From: Cunninghamia lanceolata
Taxonomy: Eukaryota; Streptophyta; Pinopsida; Cupressales; Cupressaceae
DNA: 64,000 nucleotides
Assembly (NCBI GenBank): GCA_027924645.1
Contig: BSBN01000809.1
Coordinates: 48,204,001 to 48,268,000, forward strand
Direction: 5' to 3'
Of this stretch, positions 21,532 to 33,569 are shown in pieces. The first letter of the stretch is position 1. Each line of letters opens with the position of its first letter. A program made the position numbers and the translations under genes. The notes under the pieces are model-generated. The model saw nothing but the letters and a program-made list of their open reading frames with translations, searched no databases and was not told where the DNA came from.

Positions 21532-21833
21532 GGCTCAACAATCGAGCCAAAATGTGTTGTTGGTAAAATTAGATATTGATAAAACCTATGATAGAATGCA
21601 TTGGGGATTAATTCTTAATATGTTGCAATGGTTGGGTTTTGGTCCCAAGATATGTATGCATGTTCAAAAATTATTTAATGATGCTAGTGCCTACTTAGCT
21701 ATTAATAATTCAATGTTTTATCCATTTTCCTTATAACATTGTATTACATAGGGTTGCCCATTATCTCTATTTTATATGTAGTTACAACTAATGCATTGGG
21801 TTAGTTTCTATAAAAGTCCAATAAAATTAATAT
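21532..21833 (+). pseudogene. LINE copy 2, ORF2 reverse transcriptase, 3' part
   Basis: Resumes the LINE RT after element A. 'LLVKLDIDKTYDRMHW' (21557 onward) is the RT block with the first catalytic Asp. 'LNMLQWLGFGPK' follows, and near 21740 'GCPLSLFYM' (stops on either side) is the QGCPLSP block. The tyrosine-x-Asp-Asp block is not reached: the sequence is cut at about 21833 by another LTR fragment. Confidence 0.75.
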
Positions 21834-22074
21834 TGTGTAAGAGTCCCCAATGGACTCAAGAGGCCAAGATCACTTGCAAAACCTGATATTGCCTTCTACA
21901 AGAAGAAAAAACACAAGAGGATAATTTGTTCAATATGGATGCAAATTATAAATGAGAATACTTAATTACATATGATATCTTTATTTTTTTATTCGAAAGA
22001 TAAAAAAAACTAATTGAATTTAGAAAGCCCTAAGTAAATTTAATAAAGTGTAATTAAATATTTAATTACCAACA
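21834..22074 (-). repeat. Isolated LTR fragment of an unrelated retrotransposon
   Basis: On the minus strand the purine run CTTAAGGGGGG (22075-22085) is followed by TGTTGGTAATTAAATATTTA, the form of a polypurine tract and LTR start. The candidate LTR runs to TG at 21834-21837 on the + strand, about 240 bp. No partner LTR exists in the window. The far side may have been lost or displaced when element C inserted at 23104. Confidence 0.5.
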
Positions 22075-23103
22075 CCCCCCTTAAGTGTAACTTAAGAAAA
22101 ATGAGAAAATGCAAATAATGCAAAGATGGGTCTTGGATATAGGGCCGTATTAGGCACTGATGTAAAAACAAATAACTCTCATAAATAGAGAAAAGGAGAA
22201 AAACCTAGTGGAAAAAAACCCTCTCCAAAAGAGAGAAAAAATGCAAACAATTATGCAAAAGTGATGGAAAAAGGAGTGAACACAAAGACCCCCTAAGGAC
22301 TACATCCATAACAAAGATACAATCAATAGCCCCCCATAGGAGGGAAAGAAAGAGGCTATGAAATCCTCCAACACTGAAGAATCTCCCATACTAGAAGATG
22401 ATGCTTGAACATGAATGTTGAAGATGAAAAAAATCTAATGGTGAATGATGAAGAACATGTGTAGCAAAAATTCTCATGATGAATGCATCTAAAATTTTTA
22501 TAGGTGTCCACGTGTCACAATCAAAAGATGCCATAACAAAATCAAACACTCCATGCCTAATCTATGAGTGTGACAACTTGAGGCAAAGTAGAAACTCATA
22601 ATTAATAATCTATAAAGAAAAAATAGAACTGATAATAGTAGTGCCATGATTGTCATCAAGAGAAATTACAAATCCTTAAGAGTGTTCTCAAGATCTATAA
22701 CATGAGACTTAGTAAATAACTGAGAAATACTTGTTAGATAATCATCCCACACAACAAAATCAAATGAATGTATAACATATTACTCAACCAATAGATCAAT
22801 GATATCAAAAGAAGTAGGAGGTGGAGGAGAATAAATAATGACAATAGTATAGAAAACTAAATTAGAAGTGAGTACAATTTTGACAGAAAAACCTAGATCG
22901 ATGTCTAAGGTTTTATACTCTATTATATGTAGTAAACCTCGGTGTGTTACAATAATAAGGGAGAGCTTAGATAGGAAATAACTATAAACTAAATTATAAG
23001 AAATTATATACATTCATATATATGCATAAAATCATAGATTAATATACTTTAATGGCTTATACATGTCTTATAATTAATTCCTCATGCTCTACTCTCACTT
23101 ATC
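22075..23103 (-). other. Unassigned sequence, probably interior of the LTR fragment's element
   Basis: About 1 kb. The minus strand has a 77-codon frame (22780-23013) that I cannot assign, extended past a stop by 'VIHSFDFVVWDDYLTSI'. No RNase H or other pol motif is secure. The part 22120-22420 is A-rich with short purine runs, like a 3' UTR. Confidence 0.3.
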
Positions 23104-25076
23104 TGTTGCAAGTGTTGTCATTGATGTCAAACGTGCATATTGTCATTGATGTCAAAAAGAAGTTGATATCAAAGGGAATTAGATGGTAGAGACGAAGAAA
23201 AGTTTCTAAGGCATGGTTTCAGCCTTTAGTCGATGAGTTGTTTAGTTCACAAACTTGCAAGTTCATCGATATCCTATTTTATCGACATCCAATTGGCCGG
23301 TAAAAAGCTGTCAAAGAAAATTCTAACACATGAGTGTTTTTTGCCTTTGGTAAAAAAATTGTTCAGTTCACAAACACTTAAGTTTGTTCATAGGAAAGAT
23401 GGGCGATTAAGGCATGAAGAAGAAAGTTTTAAGTGCAAAGTAAATTTTATTTCGTAGGTTTCAAAGTTCGTCAATTTTCCAATTCACTGACAAAGGTGGG
23501 AAGTAGAAAGTTTGAAGTGCAAAGTTTGAGTTATCAAAAAAACCTTTGGTTCACGAACTAGTTTGCAAGTTTCATTTAGTTTTCCAATTCGCTGACTAGC
23601 TGATAAAGTCATGTAAGGTTAGGTTCGTGAAAATAAAGATTTGCCGATAAAGGAGATCTTGAAGTCAAAGTTTGTGGAAATGAGGTTTTGCCATTAAAGT
23701 GTAAGTTTGTGAAAATGAGATTTTTCTGATAAGAGAAAGTTAGCTCGTAATTTGTTTGCAAAGCTTCAGAAAACGTTTTAGTTCGTGAAGGGCTTAGTTC
23801 AGTGACAACAAGGTTTGCCAACAGGAGAATTTGCCGATAGAGAAAAGGTTGATGGTTTGAGGAAATGAAAGTTGGAAGAAAGATTATTTCATTGATAGGA
23901 GCATGATAAAGATGGTAAGTTCACAAAGTGGCACTTTTACCAATAAAAGATAGAATGCCCCAAGTTTGTAGAATATGGATTTTGCCGATAAAGGCCTTTA
24001 AGGCTAAGTTTGTGAAGGTATACTTTTAGTGATAGAGGCAGTTAAGTTGAGGTTCATGAAAACATGTTTTTTTTACAAAGGCAAAGTTCATGAGGCAATG
24101 ATATAAAGGTAAAATATATTTAAATTAAAGATTTAAATATCTCTTTGTGTCCAAGTTAGTTGTTCTAAATTTGGGCCCAGATACATATGTATGAAAATTT
24201 AGGTTCGGCTAACCTTATGACATATAGACATTGGAATTTAAAATTGGGCTGACCTTATGGATTATAAATGTTGGAATTAAAAACACATAGGCTGACTATG
24301 ATGAATAATTTAAATGATTATATCCGGCATGAAGATTTTAATTTGTATAGGTCGATATAAGAGAGAGGTCATTGTTGTGCATTTGGGGTAGATTAGAGCA
24401 GGTGAGGATTGGAGATAAATATCTGAACATACGTGAGTGATTGGATAACTAAAACATATGCAAAAATCAAGTGAATAGGTGTGTGGAGTTATGAAAATGT
24501 GAAGTGTTCGAAGGGAATGAATTGTAGATGATTCTGAGTTCACACAATATGTGTTGATTATCTTGAAAATTAATTATGTTTCAGTTTTTTGGGTTGGAAC
24601 TCAGTTTGTGTGGGGGTTAGAGCCTCTAATAGGTTGGAGCCTATTGCTGAGTTAGTTCTTAGAAGATGAGGTTGGAGCTTTATTGTTGGGTTGTTGCTTA
24701 GAGGTTGAAGTTGGTGCTTCATTGCTAGTTTGGTTCTCAACTTGGTAAGAAGATTGAAATCTCTTTTAGGTTGGTGCCTACAAATTTGTAAAAGGATTGT
24801 TGTCCTTCTTAGGTTGAAACCCCTGTGGGTTGGAGACTACAAAATATTGTAACTCATTGTTTCATTTTTCTGAGGCTTGATTTGGACAATAGATCCAAGC
24901 AGCTTGCTCGCCATGGTTTTTCCCTTCTTGGGTTTCCACATAAAATCTGGTGTTATGGTCTCTTGTGTGGATGTGTTAATGTGTTCATGTTTGTATATTT
25001 CTTAGATAATTTGATTGATGCAATAAAGATCATGTTGTTGCAATAGAATTCCTTCCCATATTTGTGTGTTGTAACA
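23104..25076 (+). repeat. Element C 5' LTR (1.97 kb)
   Basis: Starts TGTTGCAAGTG and ends TTGTAACA. The first 335 bp match 30478-30810 and 45896-46227. Inside are degenerate repeats: TTYGTGAAAATGAG-TTTTGCCGATAAAGG-like units between about 23620 and 24080, and GGTTGGAGCC-like units between about 24590 and 24840. The latter part resembles the transcribed 3' portion of other plant Copia LTRs. It is far longer than the LTRs of the other elements here. Confidence 0.85.
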
Positions 25077-25078
25077 AT

Positions 25079-25090
25079 TGGTATCAGAGC
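25079..25090 (+). promoter_or_regulatory. Primer binding site of element C (initiator Met tRNA)
   Basis: TGGTATCAGAGC two bases after the LTR end, identical to the site in element A. Confidence 0.92.
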
Positions 25091-25130
25091 TAAGTTCCTT
25101 GGTACAGCCTAATAGATGAAGATAGATCTT

Positions 25131-27075
25131 GAATTAGAACACATGGTAGGATAGGAAGGATCCTCTTCTAATAGAGCACATCTTTTTGATGGATCTAACT
25201 ATGAATTTTGGAGTATTAGGATGGAATCCTATCTAACCTCATTAGGGTATGATGTATGGAAATCTATTGTGGATGGTTATACTACTCCTAAAACTCCACC
25301 AATAGATTAGGCTAATAAGAAGGCATGTGAGAACAATGCTAAAGCTAAGAATGCAATTATAAATGGATTGACAAACACTAAATTTATTAAAGTGATGCAC
25401 TACAATTTTGCTAAGGATATTTGGAAAATTCTCAGTAACATTTATGAAGGTAATGATAAGGTAAAGCAAGCTAAGCTACAAACCTACAAAGGCAAGTTTA
25501 AAAGTCAAAAGATGAAGAAAGAAGAAAACATAACTAATTATCTACTTTGAATAAATAAAGTTGTGAATGCAATCAGAGGTCTTGGAGAAGAGGTAAAGGA
25601 TTCAGTGATTTTTATAAAGGTACTGAGATCAAAAGTTTCTTCCATTGAAGAAGCGAGAGATTTTAATATACTCATAATGGATGAAATATTTGGTTTTTTC
25701 ACTACCTATGAGGTGAGAATTGCAAGAAAAGACACATCTAAAAAGGAAGCTACATTCAAAGCAACAAAGAAAGAAGAAGCATCTAATTCAAATAGTGGAT
25801 CTAAGGAAGAAGAGGTAAACTTAAGTACAAAGGTAAGTACAAGAAGAGTTCAGGTAAGTACAAAGGTAAGTTACCCTCAAATTCTTTAATTGTGGTAAAA
25901 TTGGTCATTATTTTGCTAAGTTTCCTCAGGACAAAAGTGAAAGTAGTGATGAGGAAGAAGAGCATAAAATAAGGAAAGATGGAAAACATTATCAACATAT
26001 AAAGATCCACAAACAAGGCAAACATGAAAAGAGGATCTTTCACAAACATAAGAAAAGCCTCTATTCCAAAGAGGAAAGAAACTCATCTGATGAGGGTGGT
26101 GAAAGTATCTTAGATAGTGATAGAGAAGAAACTTAGATTATGGCAATTGAGACAAGAAGTGTTGTTTTTAAAAATGAAGACAACCCTGTAGAAGATGGTG
26201 AAGAAATGCTAGATGCTGATAAAGAAGACATGATAGTCATTGATGGAGAAGATTATGAAGTTGATCTTGATGGTGAACTAATCTCAACACTTGAAGACTT
26301 GGTTTTAGTAAGAAATGAAAATGAAGAACAAAAGCCAAAGCTCAAAGAATCAGAGGAAATGATTGTTATCTTGAAGATTCAAATTGAAGAGGGAAAAAAG
26401 ATTGTAGACATTGTGAACACTACCTTCAAAACTAAATTAGATGAGTGTTTGAAACTTGAAGAAGAAATTTTTTCACTGAGAAAGGAAGTTAAAAAAGTTC
26501 ATGCTCAGTTGAGTAGAATATCAAGTTTGGAAAGAGATCTAAAATTATGGATGATATAATAAACATTTAGAGACCTCTATTTATAAAATCAGGTTTGGGC
26601 TATGATGAAGAATCCACACAATCTTCTACTTCTATAAAGAAGACTAACTCGGAGAAGACATTGAAAAATAAAGAAATCCCAATGAAGAAAGAGAGAAAGA
26701 ACATTGAAGAAGTTGATTTCATCCTTGTCATATCTCAAAGAAGAAAATTCATAAGATCAATTCCTTCACTTAACAAACATTCATGGATAGGTTCATTTAT
26801 GCTTTCTTTGGTTATTTTTTTAGTTGCAATTAGTATGGTCACAAAGCTATTGAGTGTAGATCGAGAATGAGGAGAAGCAATTATGTAAGTAGAAATTATT
26901 TTGCCCCTTTGTTTGATTTCAATATAATATGTCATATTTGCAACAGTTTTGGGCACATAGCAAAGTTTTGCTGGCAAAGTTAAAATCTCAGATGAATGAT
27001 CTTGACAAACAACACAAAACAATAGACATTCTTGAAAATCAAAATTTAAATCAGAAGAAGGAATGAAAAATCAAG
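25131..27075 (+). pseudogene. Element C gag remnant
   Basis: 'HLFDGSNYEFWSIRMESYL' (about 25170) is the N-terminal Copia gag domain (DUF4219/UBN2 type). The domain continues to about 25890 with two stops ('NIYEGNDKVKQAKLQTYKGK', 'ENITNYLL'). A broken knuckle 'FNCGKIGHYFAKF' at about 25890 has lost its first and last Cys. An acidic coiled coil follows (26140-26556, 139 open codons), then two further knuckles near 26815-26860 ('YGHKAIECR', first part lost) and 26930-26975 ('CHICNSFGHIAKFC'). This gag architecture is the same as in element A, which lacks the first domain. Confidence 0.8.
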
Positions 27076-28480
27076 AACAATAATCATGAAGGTGAAAACT
27101 CAATGACTTTCCAAGCTGCATTTCATGCACAAGGACGAGCAAATCCTTGGGTTATAGATAGTGGATGCTCAAGTCACATGACAGGAGATAAGAGTAAGTT
27201 TAATATCCTTGATAAATGGAATGGTGGATCATTCATGTTTGGAGACAATACTAGTAAAAAAATATGTGGTAAAGGCATAATAAGTATTGATGGAAAAAAT
27301 AGGACAGAAGATGTTCTATATGTAGAAGGTCTCAAGAACAATCTTCTTAGTGTAAGATGTGTAGAAAAGGATATAATCTCATCTTCCATGCACAAGGATG
27401 TGAAATCAAAAGAGAAAGCACTAGAAAACTTGTGGCAACATTAAGCAAGATAGAGAATAACTTATATAATCTTAGTGAAGTCAAAGGAAGGAATTTCCTT
27501 CTAGGATAGATGAATGAATGTTGGTTGTGGCATAAGAGGATGGGACACAAGAACTTTGACAACCTTGTGAAGATCAACACTAAACATTTAGTTAGAGACA
27601 TGCTAAAGATTACCAAACCTATAAGCACCTTTTGTAAGGAACATCAAATTGGGAAGAAGACAAGGACTAGGTTCAAGGCCAAGGAGTACTATTCTATTGA
27701 GCCATTGGAACTAATTAATACAAACTTATGTGGCCCTACCAAAACAAGAGGTCTATAAGGTGAAAGGTATTTCATGTTGCCCATTAATGATTACTCTAGA
27801 ATGACATGGGTCACATTTTTGAAAGATCAATCAGAAGCTTTCAATAGATTTAAGATTTTCAAGTCTATGGTTGAGAATCAAATGAATGCTAGAATCAAGT
27901 GTCTAAGATCAGGTAGAGGTGGTAAGTTTACATCAAATGAATTTGAAGGATTCTGTGAAGAACATGGGATAAGGAGACAATACTTTGTTGCAAGGAATCC
28001 TTAGTAAAATGGAGTAGTTGAAATGAAGAACATAATAGTCTAGGAGATGGCAAGAACAATGTTGAATGAAGCCAAGTTGCCTGATGTATATTGAAAAGAA
28101 GTAGTCCATACTACTATCTATATTCTTAACAGAGGATAGCTGAGAGTGAACAAAACTAAGACACCATATGAGCTATAGAAAGGTAGACCTACTTTTGTCA
28201 ACTACTTAAAAATTTTTGGAAGCAAATGCTACATTAGAAGAGATGAAGGTAATTTGGGTAACTTTGACTGAAGCTTTGATGAAGGAATTTTTCTTGGCTA
28301 CTTAAATAGAAGCAAGGCTTACAAATGCTATACTAAAAGACCATAGAAGATAGTTGAGAGTGAAAATGTTAGGGTTGATGAAGAGTTACATCCATCCACA
28401 CATGATCAAAAAGAGTATTGTTCAGATGATTCAACCTGCATAGAAGAAGAAGATGAAGTTGCTAAAGAAGAAACACCCAA
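27076..28480 (+). pseudogene. Element C protease and integrase remnant
   Basis: 'WVIDSGCSSHMTGDKSKF' (27149 onward) is the Copia aspartic protease active site, with Asp-Ser-Gly intact. 'CWLWHKRMGHKNFDNL' (27516 onward) begins the integrase zinc-binding (pre-integrase) domain, and 'FCKEHQIGKK' gives its Cys-x-x-(His for Cys) end. The integrase core runs from 'LELINTNLCGP' (first Asp changed to Asn) through 'LRSGRGGKFTS' (second Asp changed to Gly) to a stop-ridden 'NGVVEMKN' at about 28010. Loss of two of three catalytic acids shows the enzyme is dead. Confidence 0.85.
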
Positions 28481-29625
28481 GGAGACTACCAAGACACCTA
28501 CAAAGTATGTTAAGAAGAATCACTCTGAAAATCAAATCATTGAAAACAAGAATGAAAAATTTATGACTAGGAGAAAAATTAGTGAACAAGTCAAGTTCTC
28601 ACTGTTGTCCAAGATACAACCAAAGAATTTCTCTGAAGCTAGCAAGGATGAAAGTTGGATTGATGTAATGCAAGAAGAGCTAAATTAGATTGAGAAGAAT
28701 ATAACTTGGGAACATTTTCCAAGGCGAAAGGGCAAGAATGTGATTGGAACCAAGTGGGTATTTAGAAATAAGTTGAATGAAGATGGAGAAGTGCCTAGAA
28801 ACAAAGCAAGGTTGGTCTGCAAGGACTATTCACAAGTGGAAGGCATTGATTTTGAGGAGAAATTTTCTCCTGTGGCAATATTGGAAGCAATCAGGATGTT
28901 TCTTACATTCGCAATTCACAAAGATTTCAAGGTGTATCAATGGATGTCAAATCTACCTTCTTGAACGATGATCTAGAAGAAGTTTACCTAGAACAACCTG
29001 AAGGATTTTAGCTATCAAAAAATTAGAACTTGGTATACAGATTTAGAAAAGATTTATATGGTCTCAAGCAAGCCCCTAGGGCATGGTATGCAAGGTTGGA
29101 AAAGTGATTACATCAACAAGGTTTTAATGAAGGTATTGTAGACAGTAATCTCTACATCAAGGTAGAAGGTGAGAACATGCTAATAGTAGTAGTATATGTT
29201 GATGATATTATATTTGGTGGCAATGATAGTATGTGCAAAAAGTTTGTAGAAGAAATGCAAAAAGAGTTTGAAATGTCTATGATAAGTGAAATTTCATTCT
29301 ATTTTGGACTTCAAATTGTTCAATCAGACAAGGGCATCTTTATTTCACAAACTATGTATGTCAAGGAGATGTTGAAAAAAATTGGTATGGACGACTGCAA
29401 ACTAGCAAGTACACCTATGGTAATAGGTTGTCATCTTAGCAAGGATGATGAGTCACCTCAAGTTGATCAAACTCTTTATAGATCCATTATTGCAAGCATA
29501 TTATACTTGATTGCATCAAGGCCAAATATTATGCAAGCAGTTTGTGTGGTTGCTACATTTCAAGCCAATCCAAAAGAGACTCACTTAAAGGTTATTAAAA
29601 GGATTTTTAGATATTTGAAGAGCAC
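28481..29625 (+). pseudogene. Element C reverse transcriptase remnant
   Basis: '[18 protein letters not shown]' (28739 onward) and '[19 protein letters not shown]' begin the Copia RT. A frameshift occurs near 28940. The catalytic 'VVYVDDIIFGGNDS' lies at 29186-29227 with both Asp residues. 'FYFGLQIVQSDKGIFISQ' and 'YVKEMLKKIGMDDCK' follow. The stretch 29177-29626 is open for 150 codons and ends '[15 protein letters not shown]' before a stop. Confidence 0.85.
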
Positions 29626-30810
29626 TTAGACTACAGATTATGGTATGAGAAGGGAAAGGATTTCTCTTTGACTACATATATAGATGCAGATTGGGCTAGT
29701 AGCATTGATGATAGGAGGAGCACAAGTGGTGGAGCTTTTTTTCTAGGTGATAGACTGGTTTCATGGTTAATCAAGAAGCAAGATTTGATTTATCTATCAA
29801 CAACATAATTAAAATACATAACCACAACTTCTTATTGTACTCAAGTTTTGTGGATGAAGAAAACATTGAAGGATATCAAAGTAATATATGATGGAGCCAT
29901 TTCTATTTTGTGTGATAATACAAGTGCCATTAACATATAAAAGAATCTAGTGATGCATTATAGAACCAAACATATATCCATAAGTATCATTTTTTGAGAG
30001 AAAATGTTGCACATCAGAAGGTAAAGTTGGAGTATGTGGCTACAATGGATTAGATTGTCGATATCTTTAAAAAAACCCTTCCCAAAGAGACATTTGATCA
30101 TTTAAGGTAGAAGTTGGGAGTGATATCACTTTCATCAACTAAGTAAAAATGTATGATGAAGCACCTGTCTAGGGGGAGCATCTCAAGGTGTATACTTTGT
30201 CCTTATTTGAACAGTGGCTACCTCTCAAGGGGAGCAAGTAGATAGAATAGATGATCAAGGGTTTGTATGACTTGGTGTTGGAAATTATTGCAATCGGGGG
30301 GAGCTTGTCTTGGCAGTATCTATTTGTAGAAAGGAATGAGGTTAGTTACCTCCCTTTACCATTGATATGAAAGAGGGAGAGATAAAGTAAGGGGGAGCAA
30401 ATGCAAAAAGAGATAGAGTAAGAGCAGAGATAGAGATAGATTATGATTGTGTTGCCATCAATGACAAAGTGGGATATTTTTGTAAGTGTTGTCATTGATG
30501 TCAAAGGTGCATATTGTCATTGATATCAAAAGGAAGTTGATATCAAAGAGAATTAGATAGTAGAGAAGAAGAAAAGTTTCTAAGGCATGGTTTCATCCTT
30601 TAATCATTGAATTGTTTGGTTCACGAACTTGCAAGTACATTGATAACCTATTTTACCAACATCTAGTTGGCCGACGAAAATTTGTCAAAGAAAATTCTAA
30701 GGCATGAATGCTTGCTGCCTTTAGTTAGTAAATTGCTTGGTTTGCAAACTCTTAAGTTTGCTGTTAGGAAAGATGGACGATGAAGGCATGAAGAAGAAAG
30801 TTTGAAGTGC
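29572..30810 (+). repeat. Tandem array unit 1 (about 1.24 kb: RT end, RNase H, 3' UTR, partial LTR)
   Basis: Runs from AAAAGAGACTCACTT (29572) to the point in the LTR where the same AAAAGAGACTCACTT reappears at 30811: a 1239 bp period. It includes the RNase H of C (29626-30130, with several stops), two purine tracts (about 30365 and 30461-30475) and the first 333 bp of the LTR (30478-30810). At the join, LTR text gaagtgcAAAG... has switched to pol text ...AAAAGAG. Confidence 0.9.
29626..30145 (+). pseudogene. Element C RNase H remnant (unit 1)
   Basis: Reads through stops as the Copia RNase H: Asp-Ala-Asp region at about 29683, '[18 protein letters not shown]' near 29715, 'VLWMKKTLKDIKVIYDG' near 29850, and 'KLEYVATMD' then 'IVDIFKKTLPKETFDHLR' near 30025-30105. 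At least six stops or frameshifts. Unit 2 of the array carries a much better copy. Confidence 0.8.
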
Positions 30811-30868
30811 AAAAGAGACTCACTTAAAGGCTATTAAAATGACTTTTAGATATTTGAAGAGCACTTTA
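30811..30868 (+). repeat. Tandem array unit 2, first 58 bp (split by element G)
   Basis: Repeats 29572-29629 (end of RT, 'KETHLKAIK'). Cut after CTTTA (30864-30868), which is the left target duplication of element G; unit 2 resumes at 45041 with CTTTG. Confidence 0.9.
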
Positions 30869-32015
30869 TGTTGAAATTAGGGCATACAACTGAGAGGGGG
30901 GTTGAATCATTTGTCACAAAACTTTACCTTTTGTTGTTTTTTATCTTCTTTACCACTTATTAACATATTAATGATATAACCATGAAAGCATGAATCAACA
31001 ACACATGAGCAGAAACATAATCAACACACATAACACCAGGATTTTTACATGGAAATCGAGTTAAAGGAAAAACCACAGTGGGGGTTAACCCATAATATTT
31101 CTTCTCTGTTAAAAGAATAGAAAAATGGGAAGGCACCTGCCTTTGGGCACACTTCCCAAAGCTCACTGCTCCAAGAGACACACTATCTAAAAAAAACATT
31201 TACATGATTAACACTGAAAGGTTGAACTGAGAAACATCTTCTTCATGCCAAGGTTTAGTTCCATTGAAGCTCACAACACCTCTGCTCTACCCCCAAACAC
31301 TTCCTCTCTAGCTCTGCATCTTCTCTCACATCCACACATTTACATGACTTCATTACACTTATTTATACATGACATCGACTTTGGAATGAACATCAAAGTT
31401 GGCCTTACAATCATCTATCTGGAACATTCTCCAAGATAGGCATTACAAGAAATTGCAATTACAAGACTTGACTTATACAAAATACTACATGTAGACCACT
31501 ACACTATCAGACAAACATAGATGGGACTCAAATCTTCCTCGAACAACACACCACGCTCCATAGAACTTCTCTTAGATCATCTGCAACATGTACCAAGCAT
31601 CCGATCGACCAAGACTGGAAAGAACAGCAACACCCAAGGATAAATCTTCAACTACGAGCTCAATCCTCAATGCGGACCACCAACACAATAGGGACATGAT
31701 CTAGAGACCTCCACAAGTACAATAAAATCAACAAGAACAACCACACCACCTCAAATCACCAGAATCTCTTGCATCTACATACCAAAACTTAAGAACACTA
31801 ACTGTCACACTAGAAAGATTGCTTGCAGACCTCCAAACCATGAACCACTTAAGGATACACACCAACTTCCCAAACATACCTCTAGAACCATAGACCATAA
31901 TATTCCAATGTAGAGCAATCTGGACCAAATTCTTGTCACTATGTTACCTCTGAACAATTGCAAAACTTGGTTCTACTTAGATGGACATAACTTCACCAAT
32001 CCTCCATGCAGACCT
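30869..32015 (-). repeat. Element G 3' LTR, larger part
   Basis: 1147 bp, matching 43732 to about 44850 in the other LTR. It is cut at GACCT (32011-32015), the target duplication of element F; the last 185 bp are at 39022-39206. Near its left end it has CAACTGAGAGGGGGGTTGAA, the block shared by A, F and H. Confidence 0.9.
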
Positions 32016-33250
32016 TGTTAGATTCAGGACAAACAACTGAGAGGGGGGGTGAATCAATTGTCCAAAACTTGCTTTCAAATCAAACACTTAAAACATCTTT
32101 GTTATTTAATTGTATATCAATTAATCATTCATGAAAGCATAAACCATAAATACTAGAGCAAATACACATTAACACATGAGACACCAAGATTTTGACGTGG
32201 AAAACCTAGTTAAGGGAAAAAACCACGGGGTGATTAACCCGAGGATTATTCTCTATTAGAAGAATAAGAAAAATAGATGGCACATGCCAATTAGGGCTCA
32301 CTGCTCACAAGAGGCACACTGCCTACAAGAGACACATTGTCTACAAAGTAACAAGTATTAAAAACTTGAACTGGAGATTGACATCTTTACCATGTCTAGA
32401 TCAGTTCCACTTAAGCCTGAGAACCCCTGCTCTGCCTTTCGCTCTTCGCTATATCATACTTGTCCACACCAAGACACACTACGAAATGAATTCACAAACC
32501 TTTATTTATACAAGGCATCGACTTAGGAACAATCATCTAAGTCGGCAATCATCCACAAGAACATTCGCAAGATGAATAACTCATCTGGTTGGCCAGCCTG
32601 AACAAAAACATCTTCATCCAGAAGTATATCTCCAAATCTGGGCTCTAACACTAATGCGGACTGATAACACAACCTCAACATGATCCAAGAACCTTCACAA
32701 GCTTTCCTAAATGACCAAGTACATCCGAACTTCCTCTACTTACTAGAATCTCTTCTCTCCTGCCTCCGGTGCCTCAAGAACACAATTTGTCATGACTGTC
32801 ACAAAGGAGTAGATTCTTCTGGACCTTCAAACTATGCATAAATCAATATGACACATCACAAGAACTTCCCAAACACTCCTTCTAATCTGCAGAATAGGAT
32901 AATGCACTTCCAGATCTCACCGGACCTTTCTGTAACACTCTATCACTCCGGAGCATCTCCTAGAACCGGTTCTACTTGATCGATCACAACTTCTTCATAT
33001 ATTTATGCGGACCTCTGAAATCTTAATTGGATCATCTCAAGACTCATATCTACAAACCCTTTGAACCACATCCTATGATCCTCATCTTAGCTTGGACTTT
33101 TACCTTAATGTCATCACTGCTCTTCACTGTTCCTGATTGAGACTAATTTTCTCAATATCCTCAGCACACAGCTCATCCAATCCTTCTCATTAATGCAATA
33201 TGAGTATGTTGACATCAATGACAACACTGTTTATCCTCATACTTGTAACA
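32016..33250 (-). repeat. Element F 3' LTR
   Basis: 1235 bp partner of 37755-39016; the differences I noted are mostly transitions. It lacks a short repeated stretch, CCTGAGCTCACTGCCCGAGC-like, that the other LTR has at about 38040-38062. Confidence 0.93.
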
Positions 33251-33440
33251 ATCTCCCCCTTTGTCATTGATTGCAACATATGATGTGAAAAACCATCAAG
33301 ACAAGAACTTCTCCTTTCTGTCACAGCTCCCCCTATCAGCAACAACTCTTCACATGTCTTCAATTACTTTACTACTCCCCTTTGATCAACCACTTGTTTT
33401 TCACATGTCCTCTCTCCCCCTTTGACATCAATGGCAAAGG
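33251..33440 (-). promoter_or_regulatory. Element F 3' UTR with paired purine tracts
   Basis: On the minus strand the tract CAATGACAAAGGGGGAGAT abuts the LTR (33251-33270). A second tract within TTTGCCATTGATGTCAAAGG plus GGGAGAG lies at 33410-33437. The same two elements in the same order are seen in A, C, G and H. Confidence 0.8.
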
Positions 33441-33569
33441 GCTCATACTTGCAACTTTAACACATTAGAATCATACTAACTACTCCCCCTAAGTAGCAAC
33501 TCCCCATCACCAATCCGGATCACAAGATATGACTATGATATCCACCGGACTGATGCACATCAGTGCATC

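Larger units (their letters stand above)
23104..30810 (+). mobile_element. Element C: Copia retrotransposon with long LTR; 3' end merges into a tandem array
   Basis: Left LTR 23104-25076, primer site, then gag, protease, integrase, RT and RNase H in Copia order (protease-integrase-RT-RNase H) on the + strand. A right LTR begins at 30478 but ends after 333 bp at 30810, where it joins a second copy of the end of pol. There is no right target duplication, so the original right end is not visible. Gag has multiple zinc knuckles and a coiled coil, and the 3' UTR has two purine tracts, linking it to A, F, G and H. All coding parts carry stops. Confidence 0.85.
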
